From Rhizomys pruinosus (Eukaryota > Chordata > Mammalia > Rodentia > Spalacidae), in contig VZQC01006311.1 in NCBI GenBank assembly GCA_009823505.1, positions 631,220-695,219 of the forward strand: a DNA stretch of 64,000 nucleotides. Reading direction: 5' to 3'. Below are positions 22,401 through 31,719 of the stretch, in pieces. Made by a program: the position numbers and the translations under genes. Numbering within the stretch: the stretch's first letter is position 1; every line of letters starts with the position of its first letter. The notes under the pieces were generated by a model, which worked only from the letters and a program-made list of their open reading frames with translations, had not been told where the DNA came from and ran no database searches.

Positions 22401-25400
22401 GCACTCTAACCACTAGGCCATCTCTCCAGCCCTCAGAACCCTAATAATGTTTTAAAGTAAACTTTCAGTTTGGGTTGGACTACATTAATAGTTGTCCTTA
22501 GCTGCACATAGTCCACAGGCCACAGGTAGACATACTTGTAAGACCATTTCCCTAGTGGAAATCCTAGAGAGCATCAATATTGAAGCCTTAATACTCTATC
22601 ATTATCCTAATTCACTAGTCAGCAGGCCAAGGCCCAAGAGAACTCAAGGTCTGCAGAGAGGAAGAAGTGCTACGGGTGGGCAAGCCCTGACTCAAGACCC
22701 AACGCTGTCTTGGACTCCTGCTTCCCTCCCTGCCTGCAGAGCCTGAATGTTTATTCCCTCCCACATAAGCCTGGTTGGGCTCCCTCCTGCACGCTACTGT
22801 TTGTCTGGGAGATTCCACAAATCCTTTCCAAATGGCCTGCTTCCCTACACTGCTTGTCGAGGGTGTTTCTGCTGAGAGGATAAGCCTGGAGACAGTCCTC
22901 CAGAGCAGCTGGATCCGGCCCAGCTGCTAGGCTGCTTTTTCTCCTTCATTTGCTGGGAAGCCAGTCTTTAGAGAGGTACCTCATTATCCCTAAGCCACTG
23001 GCTAGGAAGAGCCAGAAATGTCTTTGCAAATTGGGAAGGCCCTGGGAATTTGTAGGTTTATTTTCCCATGTGGAAAGGAAGGAGGGCTGCTTTCTCGGCC
23101 ACCTGTTAGGTACCAGACACTCCTTGTAACTCTTTGTTCACATTTTCTCATTTATTATGACCTCAAGTAGACTGCATTATTCATATTTTACAGATGAAGA
23201 AACTGAAGCTTAAAGCCCCATGGGCAGTACGACAAAAATTCAGTGTCAGTTTTCTTTGAGCATTTACCATGCCAGACTCTGTGTGGCAGAAGAATCTTTC
23301 TCTTTCCCTTGGCACCGTGTGTGTCATGGGGCCTCAGCCCGTAGCTGGGGTTTTTACCTTCCCTACAGTGGGGCCAGAAACTGTTCTCTGACAGTGCTTC
23401 CCATAAGGCAGGGGCAAACCCTCCCTCCTATGCCTCTCCCAAGTGAGCAGGGACTTCTGACCCTCATACAGTGACGGCTGCAGACATCAAGGGCAGCTGT
23501 GGGGTCTCAAAGGCAGGTCCTGCCATAAAAACTTGATCTCTCCTTTAAGACTTGGGGATACTCACCCCACACACCGTTCCAGTTGTGTCTCGGTGCTTCC
23601 CTACACCTTATCCCTCCATGGCCATCTGTTCACCCCCCCCCCAAAAGAAGACCTGGGCTCTCCTGTCCTTGAGAATATTGCTTCAGATGCCCAGAGGGTT
23701 CTCTCTATGTCTGCTTCCAACTCCTGGGAATTCAATCTTGCCTGTTCTTCAAGGTCCAAGAAGCCATCCTTATCTCACTCTGAGAGTGACCACATCTCCT
23801 CAGGGCTCCTCTGACACTACTGTCCTTCTGGAGTATTAGACAGTCTCTGCCTTGTTTGTGTTAGAGATACAGTTCCCTCTTATGCTATGAGCTCCTTAAG
23901 GGGAAGCCTGACTGGATAAGTGGATTCAGATATTGATTGCCGAATAGCCATGATTCAGACACTGGCTGTCTTCCCGGAGCTTCTGCCCCAGCATGGTGCC
24001 CAGAGCTGAGCAGACAGGCAGTGTGGACTGCTAGCCCACATGGTAGAACAGAGCAAACAGGCAGTGTGGACTGCTAGCCCACATGGTAGAACAGAGCAAA
24101 CAGGCAGTGTGGACTGCTCGCCCACATGGTAGAGCCCCTTCCGTGCCCTTTGTTATTGATCCCACCAGGAGGTGGTATAAGATAAGCCACAAATTGCAAA
24201 TGGGTGGCTGCAAGCTGAGTCCAGGATACAAATGTACTTTGCTCTGGTCTGCCCAGGGTTGCAGAGTTTTAGGGTTATTGCTGACATTTCAGAAGTGAGA
24301 AAATGTTGAATAAAAATATAGATCTCCTGCCCATCTGGAAAAAACCAGATCTGGCAGCATATATCCCACAAACTGGACTGGGACCTGCAAAGTGGCTTCC
24401 CTCTTAGAAAGAGCATCCCTTGCCAGTCTGCCACAGTCCCAGCTCTGCCTGCTGTCTTCCTGATGCTGAGTGTTAACTGCCATTAGTCAGCACCCGGCTC
24501 TTCACTGTACTGCATCCCTGCACAGCATTTGGGATTAAGAAATTGCTAGGTCTTGTGGATTTTCATTCTAGCCTTACCATCTGCCTCATATAGGTAGGTA
24601 CCATTGCAGGTGGCAGCTCCAAACTATAGGGCAGAGAGGAGGACAAGATGAGGCCCTCTTGGAAGATGCCGAGCCTGAGGAGGAGCACCACTTGATAGCC
24701 AGAATGGTCTGCAGGGCAGCACATGTCCGCCCACTGACCACCCTGTGTTTGCTTTCAGTGCTACCAGACTGGGCTGATGTCCCGGTATGTGGAATCCTGG
24801 ACAACAGGAGATATGGCTTTCTGGCGAGGGCCTTTTGGAGGCTTCTTATATGAACCAAACAAGGTCAGTGCCAGCACCCCCAGTCCTGAAGAGCTTCCTC
24901 AGACTGCTCTTCTGGCTGTGAGTCCCCTGTTTCAGATCTTCACTATTCTTCCCAAGGTTGAAACCAATCCCCAGCCTGTCCTCCATCTTAGACAAGGGAG
25001 GAGATGGAATAGGCACTAATAAACAAAACTCCCTGCCTCACTTCTAAACCATTAATGGCTACACGTAGCTCAGAAAATCAAGCTCGAGTACTTGGGGTTC
25101 AGGACCCCAATGCCCTCTGACCCTCAGATACTCATTCCAGTTCTACATGTTCACTAACCAAAGGCTAGGTTCTGCACATTCACTGCTGGGAGCTGAGCGC
25201 ATCCCAGATTGGAAGGTTCTTGCCCCTCACCTCCCATCTTCACAGCATGTTCAGATCCTTCTCTGCCTTTCCCAGAAAGAGCGGGTAATTTCTCACCAGC
25301 TGTCTCATGCCTGGAAAGCAGTCCAGTGGTATCTAACAAGAGTCTTAAGAATCTTCAAGTCCTTGGGCTGGAGCGATGGCCTAGCAGTTAAGAGAGCCAA

Positions 25401-28400
25401 CTGCTCTTGCAGAGGACCTGGGTTCGATCCCCAGCACCCACATGGCGGCTGAGAACTGTCTGTAACTCCAGTTCCAGGGGAATCTGACACTGTCTTCTGA
25501 CCTCCTTGGCATTGCACGACACGGGTGCACAAACCTGCATGCAGACAGTACATTCATACACATACGAAAATTTAAAAAAAAATTTTTTTTTTAAAGAATC
25601 TTCAAGCCGGGTGTGGTGACGCACGCCTTTAATCCTAGCACTTGGGAGGCAGAGGCAGGCGGATCTTTGTGAGTTCAAGGCCAGCGTGGTCTACAGAGTG
25701 AGTTCCAGGACAGCTGGGGCTACAGGGAGACCCTGTCTCAAAAAGACCAAAAATAAAAAAAAATTAAAAAAGAATCTTCAAGTCCTTTGACCCAGTAATT
25801 CCATTTCTGGAAGTCTATTATATAAGAAAAGTCCAAAATGCTGACTCTTTTTCATGTATTGATGGCATTTTTATTAATAATAGCAAAAAATGGAGGCAAC
25901 TGAATATCCAACAATAGAGGAACACTGAAGTACACAGGGTTACAGATACTTGATAGACTATTATCCTGGACCTTGAAGTTATATTTATAAGTGATTCTGT
26001 ATGCTTATGCTATAAGATTGAGTGATAAGTACTAGGTACAAAATAATATAAATCCAGTCAAGAAACTAACTAAAATCCACAGGAAAAAATGTATGAGGAC
26101 CCAGGCGTGGTGGCACATGCCTTTAATCCCAGCACTTAGGAGGGAGAGGCAGGTGGATATTTATGAGTACGAGGCCAGCCTGGTCTACATAGCGAGTTCC
26201 AGGACAGCTGGGGCTACAGGAAGACCCTGTCTCAAAAAGACAAAAAAAAAAAACTGTATAAGGAAAATACATGAAATGTTCGCTCTGGGTGGCGGAATTA
26301 TGATCAATTTTCGTTTTCTTCATTATACTTTCCAAATTATCTGGAATGAACACCTATTACCTTTATAATTAGGAAAACAAAGCAAAACCAAAACAAATGG
26401 GAATGAATCGTGCTCGCCTTGCCATTCTTTTTGTTTAATTTAAAAATAGCTTTTATTGCATTTTCCCCTTATTATAAATGTGTGTTCATTAGCCAAAAAA
26501 AAAAAAAAAAATCAGCAGAGAGAAGGAAAACAAATGCACCTGCAGGCTACCCCCACCCTCAGACACACCTGTCCCACTGCTTCATGTGTGGTATGTGTAT
26601 AAACACATACACGCACATACATGTATATGTGCATCATAACAGCCCTAGTAGGACTGAGTATAGGTCATTGGTAGAGTGGTTCCCTAGCACTTGTGAGGGC
26701 CTGAGCTCCATCCGCACACAATATATATATTTACATACATACTACCAAACCTACCTACAGTATGTACTCTGTGCATGGCCTTAGCACTTGCCATGTGGTG
26801 GCTTGTTCGGGTATCACGGCAGCTCTCAGGTGACTCCCTCACTCTGCACCTTAACACTGTGCAGCAGTGTTATTCTGATACTCGGCCCTGCATTCTAGCT
26901 GAGCAGGCCCCAGGCCCTTGGGAGCAGGGTGTGGGTGTTCCCATTGCCTCCTGTCCTGGAACAGATGATCCTCTGATCACCTTTCCCACTAAGGAGCCTC
27001 CCAGTGCCTGTGACCTGCACCCTTTAGCATGCAGACCCCTCTGCTTCTGACCTAGGGGTGAGTAGGCCCAGCAGCAAGAGGACAGTGATGGTGCCCACCA
27101 TGCGCACATTGGCCAGGACCTGCTTTACTCCTCGAGAACAACACTTGGGTGTCTGCCTTCTTGTCAGCCCTGCTTTTTGGTTTTCTTCATTATAGAAAGA
27201 TGTTGATCAGCAACACAAATACCTATCTGTGCCTTCATGCCACAGGCAGGCACTAGTGTCTGCCCAGGAGGAGACAGACATTGTTTGCCATTATTATGAG
27301 AGGTAGGCACAAGGTACTGTGAGAACAAGAAAGAAGAACTCTTACCCCATCCCTGCTCAGGGAAGACCTCCCAGAACAGCCTGAGCAAGGATGAGGGAAA
27401 GGAAGGACAAATCAGGTTATAGACTTGGAGGCCGGAGGGACCACAGTTGCAGAACAGGATGACCTGGCCAGAGTCTCGGGCTTACCAATGGAGAGAATCA
27501 AAGTGGGTTAAACCTCAGCTCCACACCAGGCCTTTTTGTTAACCTCATTTGGTCGTCAGGGCAATTCTGAAGTTGGAGTCGATGAGGGAAAGTAAGTACT
27601 CTTACGGCTCTTGACCAGTGAAGAAACTGAGGCTGAGATTAGCAAAAGAGCTATGCTTGGGATTTCTTCAGAGACTTGATCTCTAAAATGATGAAGGTGA
27701 ATACTTCCCTGTGAGGGTCAAGCAATTACCCTTTTAAGAAACTGATTTTAGAGCCAGGTGTGGTGGTGCATGCCTTTAATCCCAGCACTCCAGAGGCAGA
27801 AGCAGACAGATCTCTTTGAGTTCAAGGTCAGCCTGGTCTACGTAGTGAGTTCTAGGCCAGCTGGAGCTACAGGGAGACCCTGTGTCAAGAAGGAACAACA
27901 ACAACAAAACTGACTTTGAGCCGGGCATGGTGGTGCACGCCTTTAGTCCTAGCACTTGGGAGGCAAAGGCAGGTGGATCTTTGTGAGTTCAAGGCCAGCC
28001 TGGTCTACAGAGCGAATTTGTGAGTTCAAGGCCAGCTGGGGCTACAGGGAGACCCTGTCTTGAAAAGACCAAAAAAAAAAAAAACCAAAAAACTGACTTT
28101 GAAAAGGCTTGCCCCTTTTTAAGAAACCTATAACCAGGAAATGGGTTCACTGAGGAGGAGGAGGAGTCAGTCAGTTGTACCAGGTCTCTTGGGCAGGAAC
28201 TCATAGTGCTATGCTAGGCACATGGATATATTACCTCATTTGGTCCAGAGAAGAGGGACTCAAGGTTTGAGACTGGGGCTCTAAAGATCTTTGTAAGGCT
28301 ACCCAGAGATCAGGGCTGGGATGGATTCGGGAAGCTTCGGTGGCAGTGAAAGCAGCCTCAGGAGGTAGTGAGTTTCCCAGCAGCAGAAGTGTGCACAGCC

Positions 28401-31400
28401 TTGTAAGGATGTTAGCAGACAGCCAAAGCCCTGTCCTATAACCTGTGTTCTACAGACCTTACCTGCTTCTCACAAGCCAAGTGGCTTCCTGCACTTGAAG
28501 TAGAACAGAGCAGAGAGGGTGGGATATTTGAGAAGGGCTCTGCTGCCCAGTTCAGACAAAGACCAAAAGAAGGTCCACAGTGTGTGGGGGGGTGACACGC
28601 CCCTCACCCCATGCCGACCTGCGCTGCCCATTCTACTCCCCAGTATGGCGAACTCCTCATGCTGGCTGCAGGCACAGGCCTGGCTCCTATGATGCCCATC
28701 CTGCAGAGCATCACAGACAATGAGGATGATGAGACCTTTGTCACCTTGGTAAGCTGCTTCAGGACCTTTGAAGGTATCTACTTGAAGACCTTCCTCCAGG
28801 AGCAGGCCCGGTTCTGGAACGTCCGTACCTTCTTTGTTCTCAGCCAGGTGAGCCTAGGGTAGGGACTTTCTCATTTGAAAAGCTGTGTTCATGCCGGGCG
28901 TGGTGGCACACGCCTTTAATCCTAGCACTTGGGAGGCAGAGGCAGGCAGATCTTTGTGAGTTCAGGGCCAGCCTGGTCTGTAAATCAAGTTTCAGGCCAG
29001 CTGGGGCTACAGGGAGACCCTGTCTCAAAAAAGACCAAAAAAAAAAAAAAGAAAAAAGAAAAGCTGTGTTCCCTCTGTGCTGTGTTGGAGACTGACTCTG
29101 TCCTTTGGGCTCTGTGGCGTATTCATAGTCCCAGGTGCCTGGGATGGAAGACAGAGGGGAAAGCAGGCTCACAGAGGTGCAGCACCTACAGGCCATACCA
29201 CAGATGGGGAGCCAGGACTGGGCTTGGTCCTTCACAGTCCAGAGCTCCACTTTACAGCTCCCATCCTCCACTGTGTCCATCGTGCCCTCTGCTGTCACTG
29301 GCATGGGCAGGGGCCAGACAGTGCGGTCTGGGTAAGAGCAGTGGCTAGAACTGCAGGCTCCTACACTGTATCTGTGTTTAGCACAGGGTCCCAGCAATAC
29401 TGAGTAGTAGGGTGCCCGGCACCTCCACATGTCCCTTTAGACAGCTGCAGAACAGCTGTCATCAGACAAGCTAGAGATTATCTAGCAGGAAGCCATGACC
29501 CAATTCACTGGTATTCAGTCCAGAGACCCTGCCCACTGCCTTTTGCCACAGCATAGGGGGACCTTTGTGCCTTTTCTCAAGCTACACTCTCCACTGCCCC
29601 TGTCCGTCTGTCTTCTGGCTGTCTGGTTTTACTGCTCCTTCCTGCACCCTCTGGGTTGAGGTCCCCTGCTGGGCCCCCCCTCTGTTCTCTGTTGCTGAGG
29701 GTCAGCCTTACATCCCTGTACTACACATACCCCCTCCTCAATTTCCTCTTTGAAACAACTCTGGAAGATCCCTGGCCACTTATGTAATCCTCAACCCTGT
29801 GGCTAGAGTCTAGAGACCCGCCACAGGCAGGAAGCTCCCTGACGTACTCGTGGAAAGGTCTGTTTGGTGAGCTAGAAGCAATAGGAAGTGCCCAAGGCAG
29901 GGAAGGAAGCAGGAGGCTGGTGTGCAGGTGAGGGGTAAGGCAGGCCACAGGCCAGCAGCACAGCAGCACAGCAGCGCAGCAGCGCAGCAGCGCAGCAGCA
30001 CAGCAAGGGTGGGGGCCAGGATGCAGGAGCAGCACAGACACCCTCACCTAGCTGCTGGCCAGCCTTCTTCATCATCGTTCCTAACCACACGACAGATGCC
30101 AGGGACAGGTGATCCTCCCTGTCCTCAAGACACTCACTTGTCCATAGAAGGACAGCTGCAAGGACAGCTGCAAGGACAGTGGGACGTGACTGCCCTTCTT
30201 TGAGCACTCCTCTGTGTCTAACGCCATTCCAAGTACTTTATGTGACTTAACTCCGGCCACAGTCTCATGAGGCTTATACTGCCGTCCTGGCCCTTTTACA
30301 GATATGAGAACCGAGGTAATAAGGAAAAGATAAAGAAGACAAAACAGGAGTGGGCCTGGCATGGAGGCACACGCTTAATCCCAGCACTCAGAAGGCAGAG
30401 GCTACAAGGAGACCCTGGCTCAAACACACACACACACATAAAACAGAAGTGGAGAGCTGGGTACCAGCCTCGGTGGTCCTGTTCAGAGACTATTCTTTTA
30501 GTCCCTATCACAGCATAACACACATGCTGAGAGATGTCCAGGTCACTGCTGGCAGCAGGGAGAGCAGGTGGGGTCAGGAGGGCTGCACGGAACAGGAGGC
30601 ATCTGAGCCTGGCCTGGAGATTTGTGTTAAAGTTTACCTTCAGCACTGCCAGGCTGTGACAGTGCCAGACGCTGGAGATCAGATGGGAGCAGGAGACTGG
30701 ACGGCAGTGGGGAGTGGTCAGATGAGAGTAGGAGACTGGACGGCAGTGGTGAGTGGTCAGATGGGAGCAGGAGACTGGACGGCAGTGGTGAGTGGTCAGA
30801 TGGGAGCAGGGAGAATGGACAGCAGTGGTGAGTGGTCAGATGGGAGCAGGAGACTGGACGGCAGTGGTGAGTGGTCAGATGGGAGCAGGAGACTGGACGG
30901 CAGTGGTGAGTGATCAGATGGGAGCAGGGAGACTGGACGGCAGTGGGGAGTGGTCAGATGGGAGCAGGAGACTGGACGGCAGTGGGGAGTGGTCAGATGG
31001 GAGCAGGAGACTGGACGGCAGTGGTGAGTGGTGTCTTTGGTAGCTCGCCCATCGCCCACATGCCCTGACTTAGATTGCCTCTGCCCCTGCCAGGCCTCCT
31101 CTCTCCTCAGGCCTGCACAGGGTTGAGTCCTTATTCTGGGTAGCAAGACCATGGTTTTCCACAACTCATTCCTCAGAAAGGCCAGTCACTCGCTCAGGGG
31201 TGGCAGTGCCCTTCACCATTCTGGCTCCCTCGCCCAGGAACTAGAAGCTGGCCTTCAGGAAGGTTGGCTTCACTTCCCCCCTTCCCCTCTCTTTTTTCCT
31301 CACTGGGCTGAGAAGAGCTGGCTGGGTGAACTCTGAGGACCCCCACCAGCCACTCCTGCTCTTTGGTCTTCCCAGGAGACCTCCCCAGAGCACCTTCCCT

Positions 31401-31579
31401 GGAGCTACCGTGAGAAGACCCACTTCGGCCGCCTGGGCCAGGAGCTGATTGATGAACTGGTGGGCCGCTGCCGGAGAAAGCCGTTTGCATTGGTCTGTGG
31501 CTCACCTGAGTTTACCAAGGACATAGCCAGGTACTTGCTGTCAGCTGGCCTGATGGAAGACTCCTTCTTTATCTTCTAG
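13272..31579 (+). CDS. CYB5RL: CYB5RL, NADH-cytochrome b5 reductase-like protein
   Basis: Coding join: 13272-13463, 16371-16519, 20951-21038, 24759-24863, 28644-28847, 31376-31579. The total is 942 bases, or 313 residues plus stop, close to the human protein (about 315). All six exons join in frame with GT and AG ends. Residues about 25-40 (CCGSGCSPCVFDLY) form an oxidoreductase-like cysteine motif. The rest is a ferredoxin-reductase fold with the FAD motif RAYTPIS at about 124-130, the GTGLAP nucleotide-binding loop at about 188-193, and a C-terminal CG motif at 287-288. It is predicted to move electrons from NADH through FAD to a cytochrome b5-like acceptor. The substrate is not established. 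I use the ATG at 13272 because it is the first in-frame ATG after an acceptor near 13239. An earlier start in an upstream exon is possible. Confidence 0.96.
13725..13860 (+). repeat. L2-like relic
   Basis: GTACTGAGTATCTGTTATAC and then AAGACATAGTCCTTGCCCTA resemble the 3' end of L2. Confidence 0.4.
14056..14192 (-). repeat. B1 SINE
   Basis: T tail and GAGACAGGGTCTCCCTGTAG. A deletion removes part of the box near GCCTCCAAGGCATGC. Confidence 0.85.
15384..15724 (+). repeat. B1 SINE interrupted by an antisense B1
   Basis: The host B1 begins about 15384, is split at 15409/15572 and resumes at TTTAATCCTAGCACTTGG. Confidence 0.9.
15410..15571 (-). repeat. B1 SINE nested in another B1
   Basis: Bracketed by TAGTGCATGCCTTTA (15395-15409 and 15572-15586), a perfect 15-base target duplication inside the host B1 head. 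Confidence 0.93.
15859..16086 (+). repeat. B2 SINE
   Basis: Bracketed by AGTCTGGCATCTG / AGTCTGCATCTG. The 3' half is shortened. Confidence 0.88.
16371..16519 (+). CDS. CYB5RL: CYB5RL coding exon 2
   Basis: The acceptor TTTTCTGTTGCAG precedes 16371 and the donor GTACAC follows 16519 (phase 2). It encodes SCSTKLSPETFLAFHISAVE, then KLTKDTYRVRFTLPANSQLG, then LHPGQHLVLR, the start of the FAD-binding barrel. The GTACAC donor is non-optimal. Error-like sequence begins about 100 bases downstream. Confidence 0.95.
16612..17040 (-). repeat. Stuttered, error-rich antisense B2 element
   Basis: The flank CTCCTGCCATCT plus a T run occurs at 16612, again near 16740, and CCTGCCATCT closes the element at 17030. 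The first pass breaks off after about 100 bases of B2 tail, and the second runs through the whole element but with scattered extra bases (for example GGGAGATCGAACCC). It is a B2 with CCTGCCATCT target duplication, read twice. Confidence 0.7.
17185..17380. repeat. MIR-like relic
   Basis: CACTTAACTTATTTCATGAA and AGGTTCAGGAACTTTCCTAA plus AAGGTCACACAGGAAG are typical MIR remnants. Confidence 0.6.
17467..17972 (+). repeat. Direct duplication of about 250 bases around the N at 17723
   Basis: Copy A is 17467-17722 and copy B is 17724 to about 17972. They are identical through GCTGCCAGGGAAAG. Copy A then diverges (GGGCATCCTTGCC against GCATCTTCC). The sequence itself is intronic and unique-looking. 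Confidence 0.92.
17723..17723. other. Single-N contig junction in CYB5RL intron
   Basis: The 17467-17722 segment restarts at 17724 (offset 257). The last 18 bases before the N are a garbled version of the sequence following the second copy. Confidence 0.92.
18128..18284 (+). repeat. B1 SINE
   Basis: Near consensus. Flanked by AGAATACTGGAGCTT on both sides. Confidence 0.93.
18325..18540 (+). repeat. Older B2 SINE
   Basis: GGGATGGCTCAGTGGTTAAG to AAAATAAAATATTAAAAAA. Confidence 0.8.
19370..19575 (-). repeat. Old B2/B3-like SINE
   Basis: GAGGTCAGAAGAGGGTCTTA and CCTCTGCAAGAACAGCAAGT are recognisable. Confidence 0.7.
19759..19917 (-). repeat. B1 SINE
   Basis: Flanked by AAAACTGGGCC and AAAACTGGGCC. 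Confidence 0.93.
20077..20282 (+). repeat. B2 SINE
   Basis: The B box is damaged (AGTTAGGTTCCC). The tail is ATAATAAAC. Confidence 0.85.
20302..20451 (+). repeat. B1 SINE
   Basis: Shares its insertion neighbourhood (AAAATGAAATTATG) with the preceding B2. Confidence 0.9.
20951..21038 (+). CDS. CYB5RL: CYB5RL coding exon 3
   Basis: The acceptor CTTCCCAG precedes 20951 and the donor GTGAGT follows 21038 (phase 0). It encodes GVVDGLEVQRAYTPISPPTA, then EGYFDVLIK. RAYTPIS is the R-x-Y-T-x-x-S flavin-binding signature of the family. Confidence 0.96.
22170..22434 (-). repeat. B2 SINE
   Basis: Flanked by AACCCTAATAATGTTT on both sides (about 22162 and 22437). Confidence 0.93.
23110..23215. repeat. 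MIR-like relic
   Basis: CATTTTCTCATTTATTATGA and TTTTACAGATGAAGAAACTG are MIR signatures. Confidence 0.6.
24008..24133 (+). repeat. Three tandem copies of a 43-base unit
   Basis: Copies begin at 24008, 24051 and 24094, each GAGCARACAGGCAGTGTGGA and onward. They differ at only a few positions, so the expansion is recent. It lies in the CYB5RL intron before coding exon 4. Confidence 0.93.
24759..24863 (+). CDS. CYB5RL: CYB5RL coding exon 4
   Basis: The acceptor TTTGCTTTCAG precedes 24759 and the donor GTCAGT follows 24863. It encodes 35 residues, CYQTGLMSRYVESWTTGDMA, then FWRGPFGGFLYEPNK. The GLMSRYV and GPFG elements match the second flavin-contact segment of cytochrome b5 reductases. Confidence 0.96.
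25366..25590 (+). repeat. B2 SINE
   Basis: Preceded by AAGAATCTTCAAGTCCTT, a site that recurs after it and again after the next B1. Confidence 0.92.
25604..25770 (+). repeat. B1 SINE
   Basis: Inserted directly after the B2. It is followed by AAGAATCTTCAAGTCCTT. Confidence 0.92.
25780..26395 (+). repeat. Old L1 3'-end fragment
   Basis: TTTGACCCAGTAATTCCATT, AATAGCAAAAAATGGAGGCA and TGGGTGGCGGAATTATGATC follow the end of L1 ORF2 and the L1M 3' untranslated region. A B1 interrupts it at 26102. Confidence 0.75.
26102..26252 (+). repeat. B1 SINE inside an L1 fragment
   Basis: Bracketed by imperfect TGTATGAGGA / TGTATAAGGA. Confidence 0.88.
26640..26735 (+). repeat. ID-like SINE fragment
   Basis: AGGTCATTGGTAGAGTGGTT and then CCCTAGCACTTGTGAGGGCC. 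Confidence 0.5.
27525..27645. repeat. MIR-like relic
   Basis: TTAACCTCATTTGGTCGTCA and GTGAAGAAACTGAGGCTGAG. Confidence 0.5.
27752..27908 (+). repeat. B1 SINE
   Basis: The tail is AACAACAACAACAAAAC. Confidence 0.88.
27920..28090 (+). repeat. B1 SINE with internal duplication
   Basis: TTTGTGAGTTCAAGGCCAGC occurs twice in its body, replacing the usual GTGAGTTCCAGGACAGC. Bracketed by AAAACTGACTTTGA. Confidence 0.88.
28644..28847 (+). CDS. CYB5RL: CYB5RL coding exon 5
   Basis: The acceptor CTACTCCCCAG precedes 28644 and the donor GTGAGC follows 28847. It encodes YGELLMLAAGTGLAPMMPIL, then QSITDNEDDETFVTLVSC and onward to FFVLSQ. AAGTGLAPM is the dinucleotide-binding loop. A B1 element is inserted only about 45 bases downstream of the donor. 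Confidence 0.97.
28893..29057 (+). repeat. B1 SINE close to the CYB5RL coding exon 5 donor
   Basis: Flanked by GAAAAGCTGTGTTC on both sides. It lies about 45 bases downstream of the splice donor. Confidence 0.93.
29953..30006 (+). repeat. 8-base tandem repeat (CRCAGCAG)n
   Basis: About six units alternating CACAGCAG and CGCAGCAG, a CAG-rich microsatellite in the last CYB5RL intron. Confidence 0.85.
30200..30330. repeat. MIR-like relic
   Basis: CCATTCCAAGTACTTTATGT and CTTTTACAGATATGAGAACC. Confidence 0.6.
30352..30440 (+). repeat. B1 fragment with (CA)n tail
   Basis: GGCATGGAGGCACACGCTTA, then an internal deletion to GGAGACCCTGGCTC. Confidence 0.7.
30681..31033 (+). repeat. 39-base minisatellite, nine copies
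   Basis: Unit starts: 30681, 30720, 30759, 30798, 30838, 30877, 30916, 30956 and 30995. Seven units are 39 bases and two are 40. Unit core AGATGGGAGCAGGAGACTGG and then ACGGCAGTGGTGAGTGGTC. The length is a multiple of three, so reading frames stay open through it, but this is an intron and I see no reason to call it coding. Confidence 0.95.
31376..31579 (+). CDS. CYB5RL: CYB5RL last coding exon with stop codon
   Basis: The acceptor TTGGTCTTCCCAG precedes 31376 and the TAG stop is at 31577-31579. It encodes ETSPEHLPWSYREKTHFGRL, then CRRKPFALVCGSPEFTKDIA, ending EDSFFIF. The usual CGPPPM-type NAD motif is CGSPEF here. Confidence 0.96.
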   Translation, partial: ETSPEHLPWSYREKTHFGRLGQELIDELVGRCRRKPFALVCGSPEFTKDIARYLLSAGLMEDSFFIF

Positions 31580-31719
31580 CCCTGACCATAGGCCTTCTAA
31601 CAGAGGCACAGGAAGGAGCCCAGACTCGAGTCAGAAGACCTGGAGTCCAGGCCCGGGCTCTGTTCCTGACTTGCCCAGAGACCATAGGCAAGCGTCTTTG
31701 TCCTTGGAACTTCCATTTC

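Noticed and set aside
30681..31033. Regular repeat array as a possible CRISPR
   Set aside because: There are no unique spacers. It is a head-to-tail minisatellite in a rodent intron.
30350..31043. Long open frame with repeated GAGDWTAVVSGQM
   Set aside because: It is the translation of a 39-base intronic minisatellite. The frame stays open only because the unit is a multiple of three.
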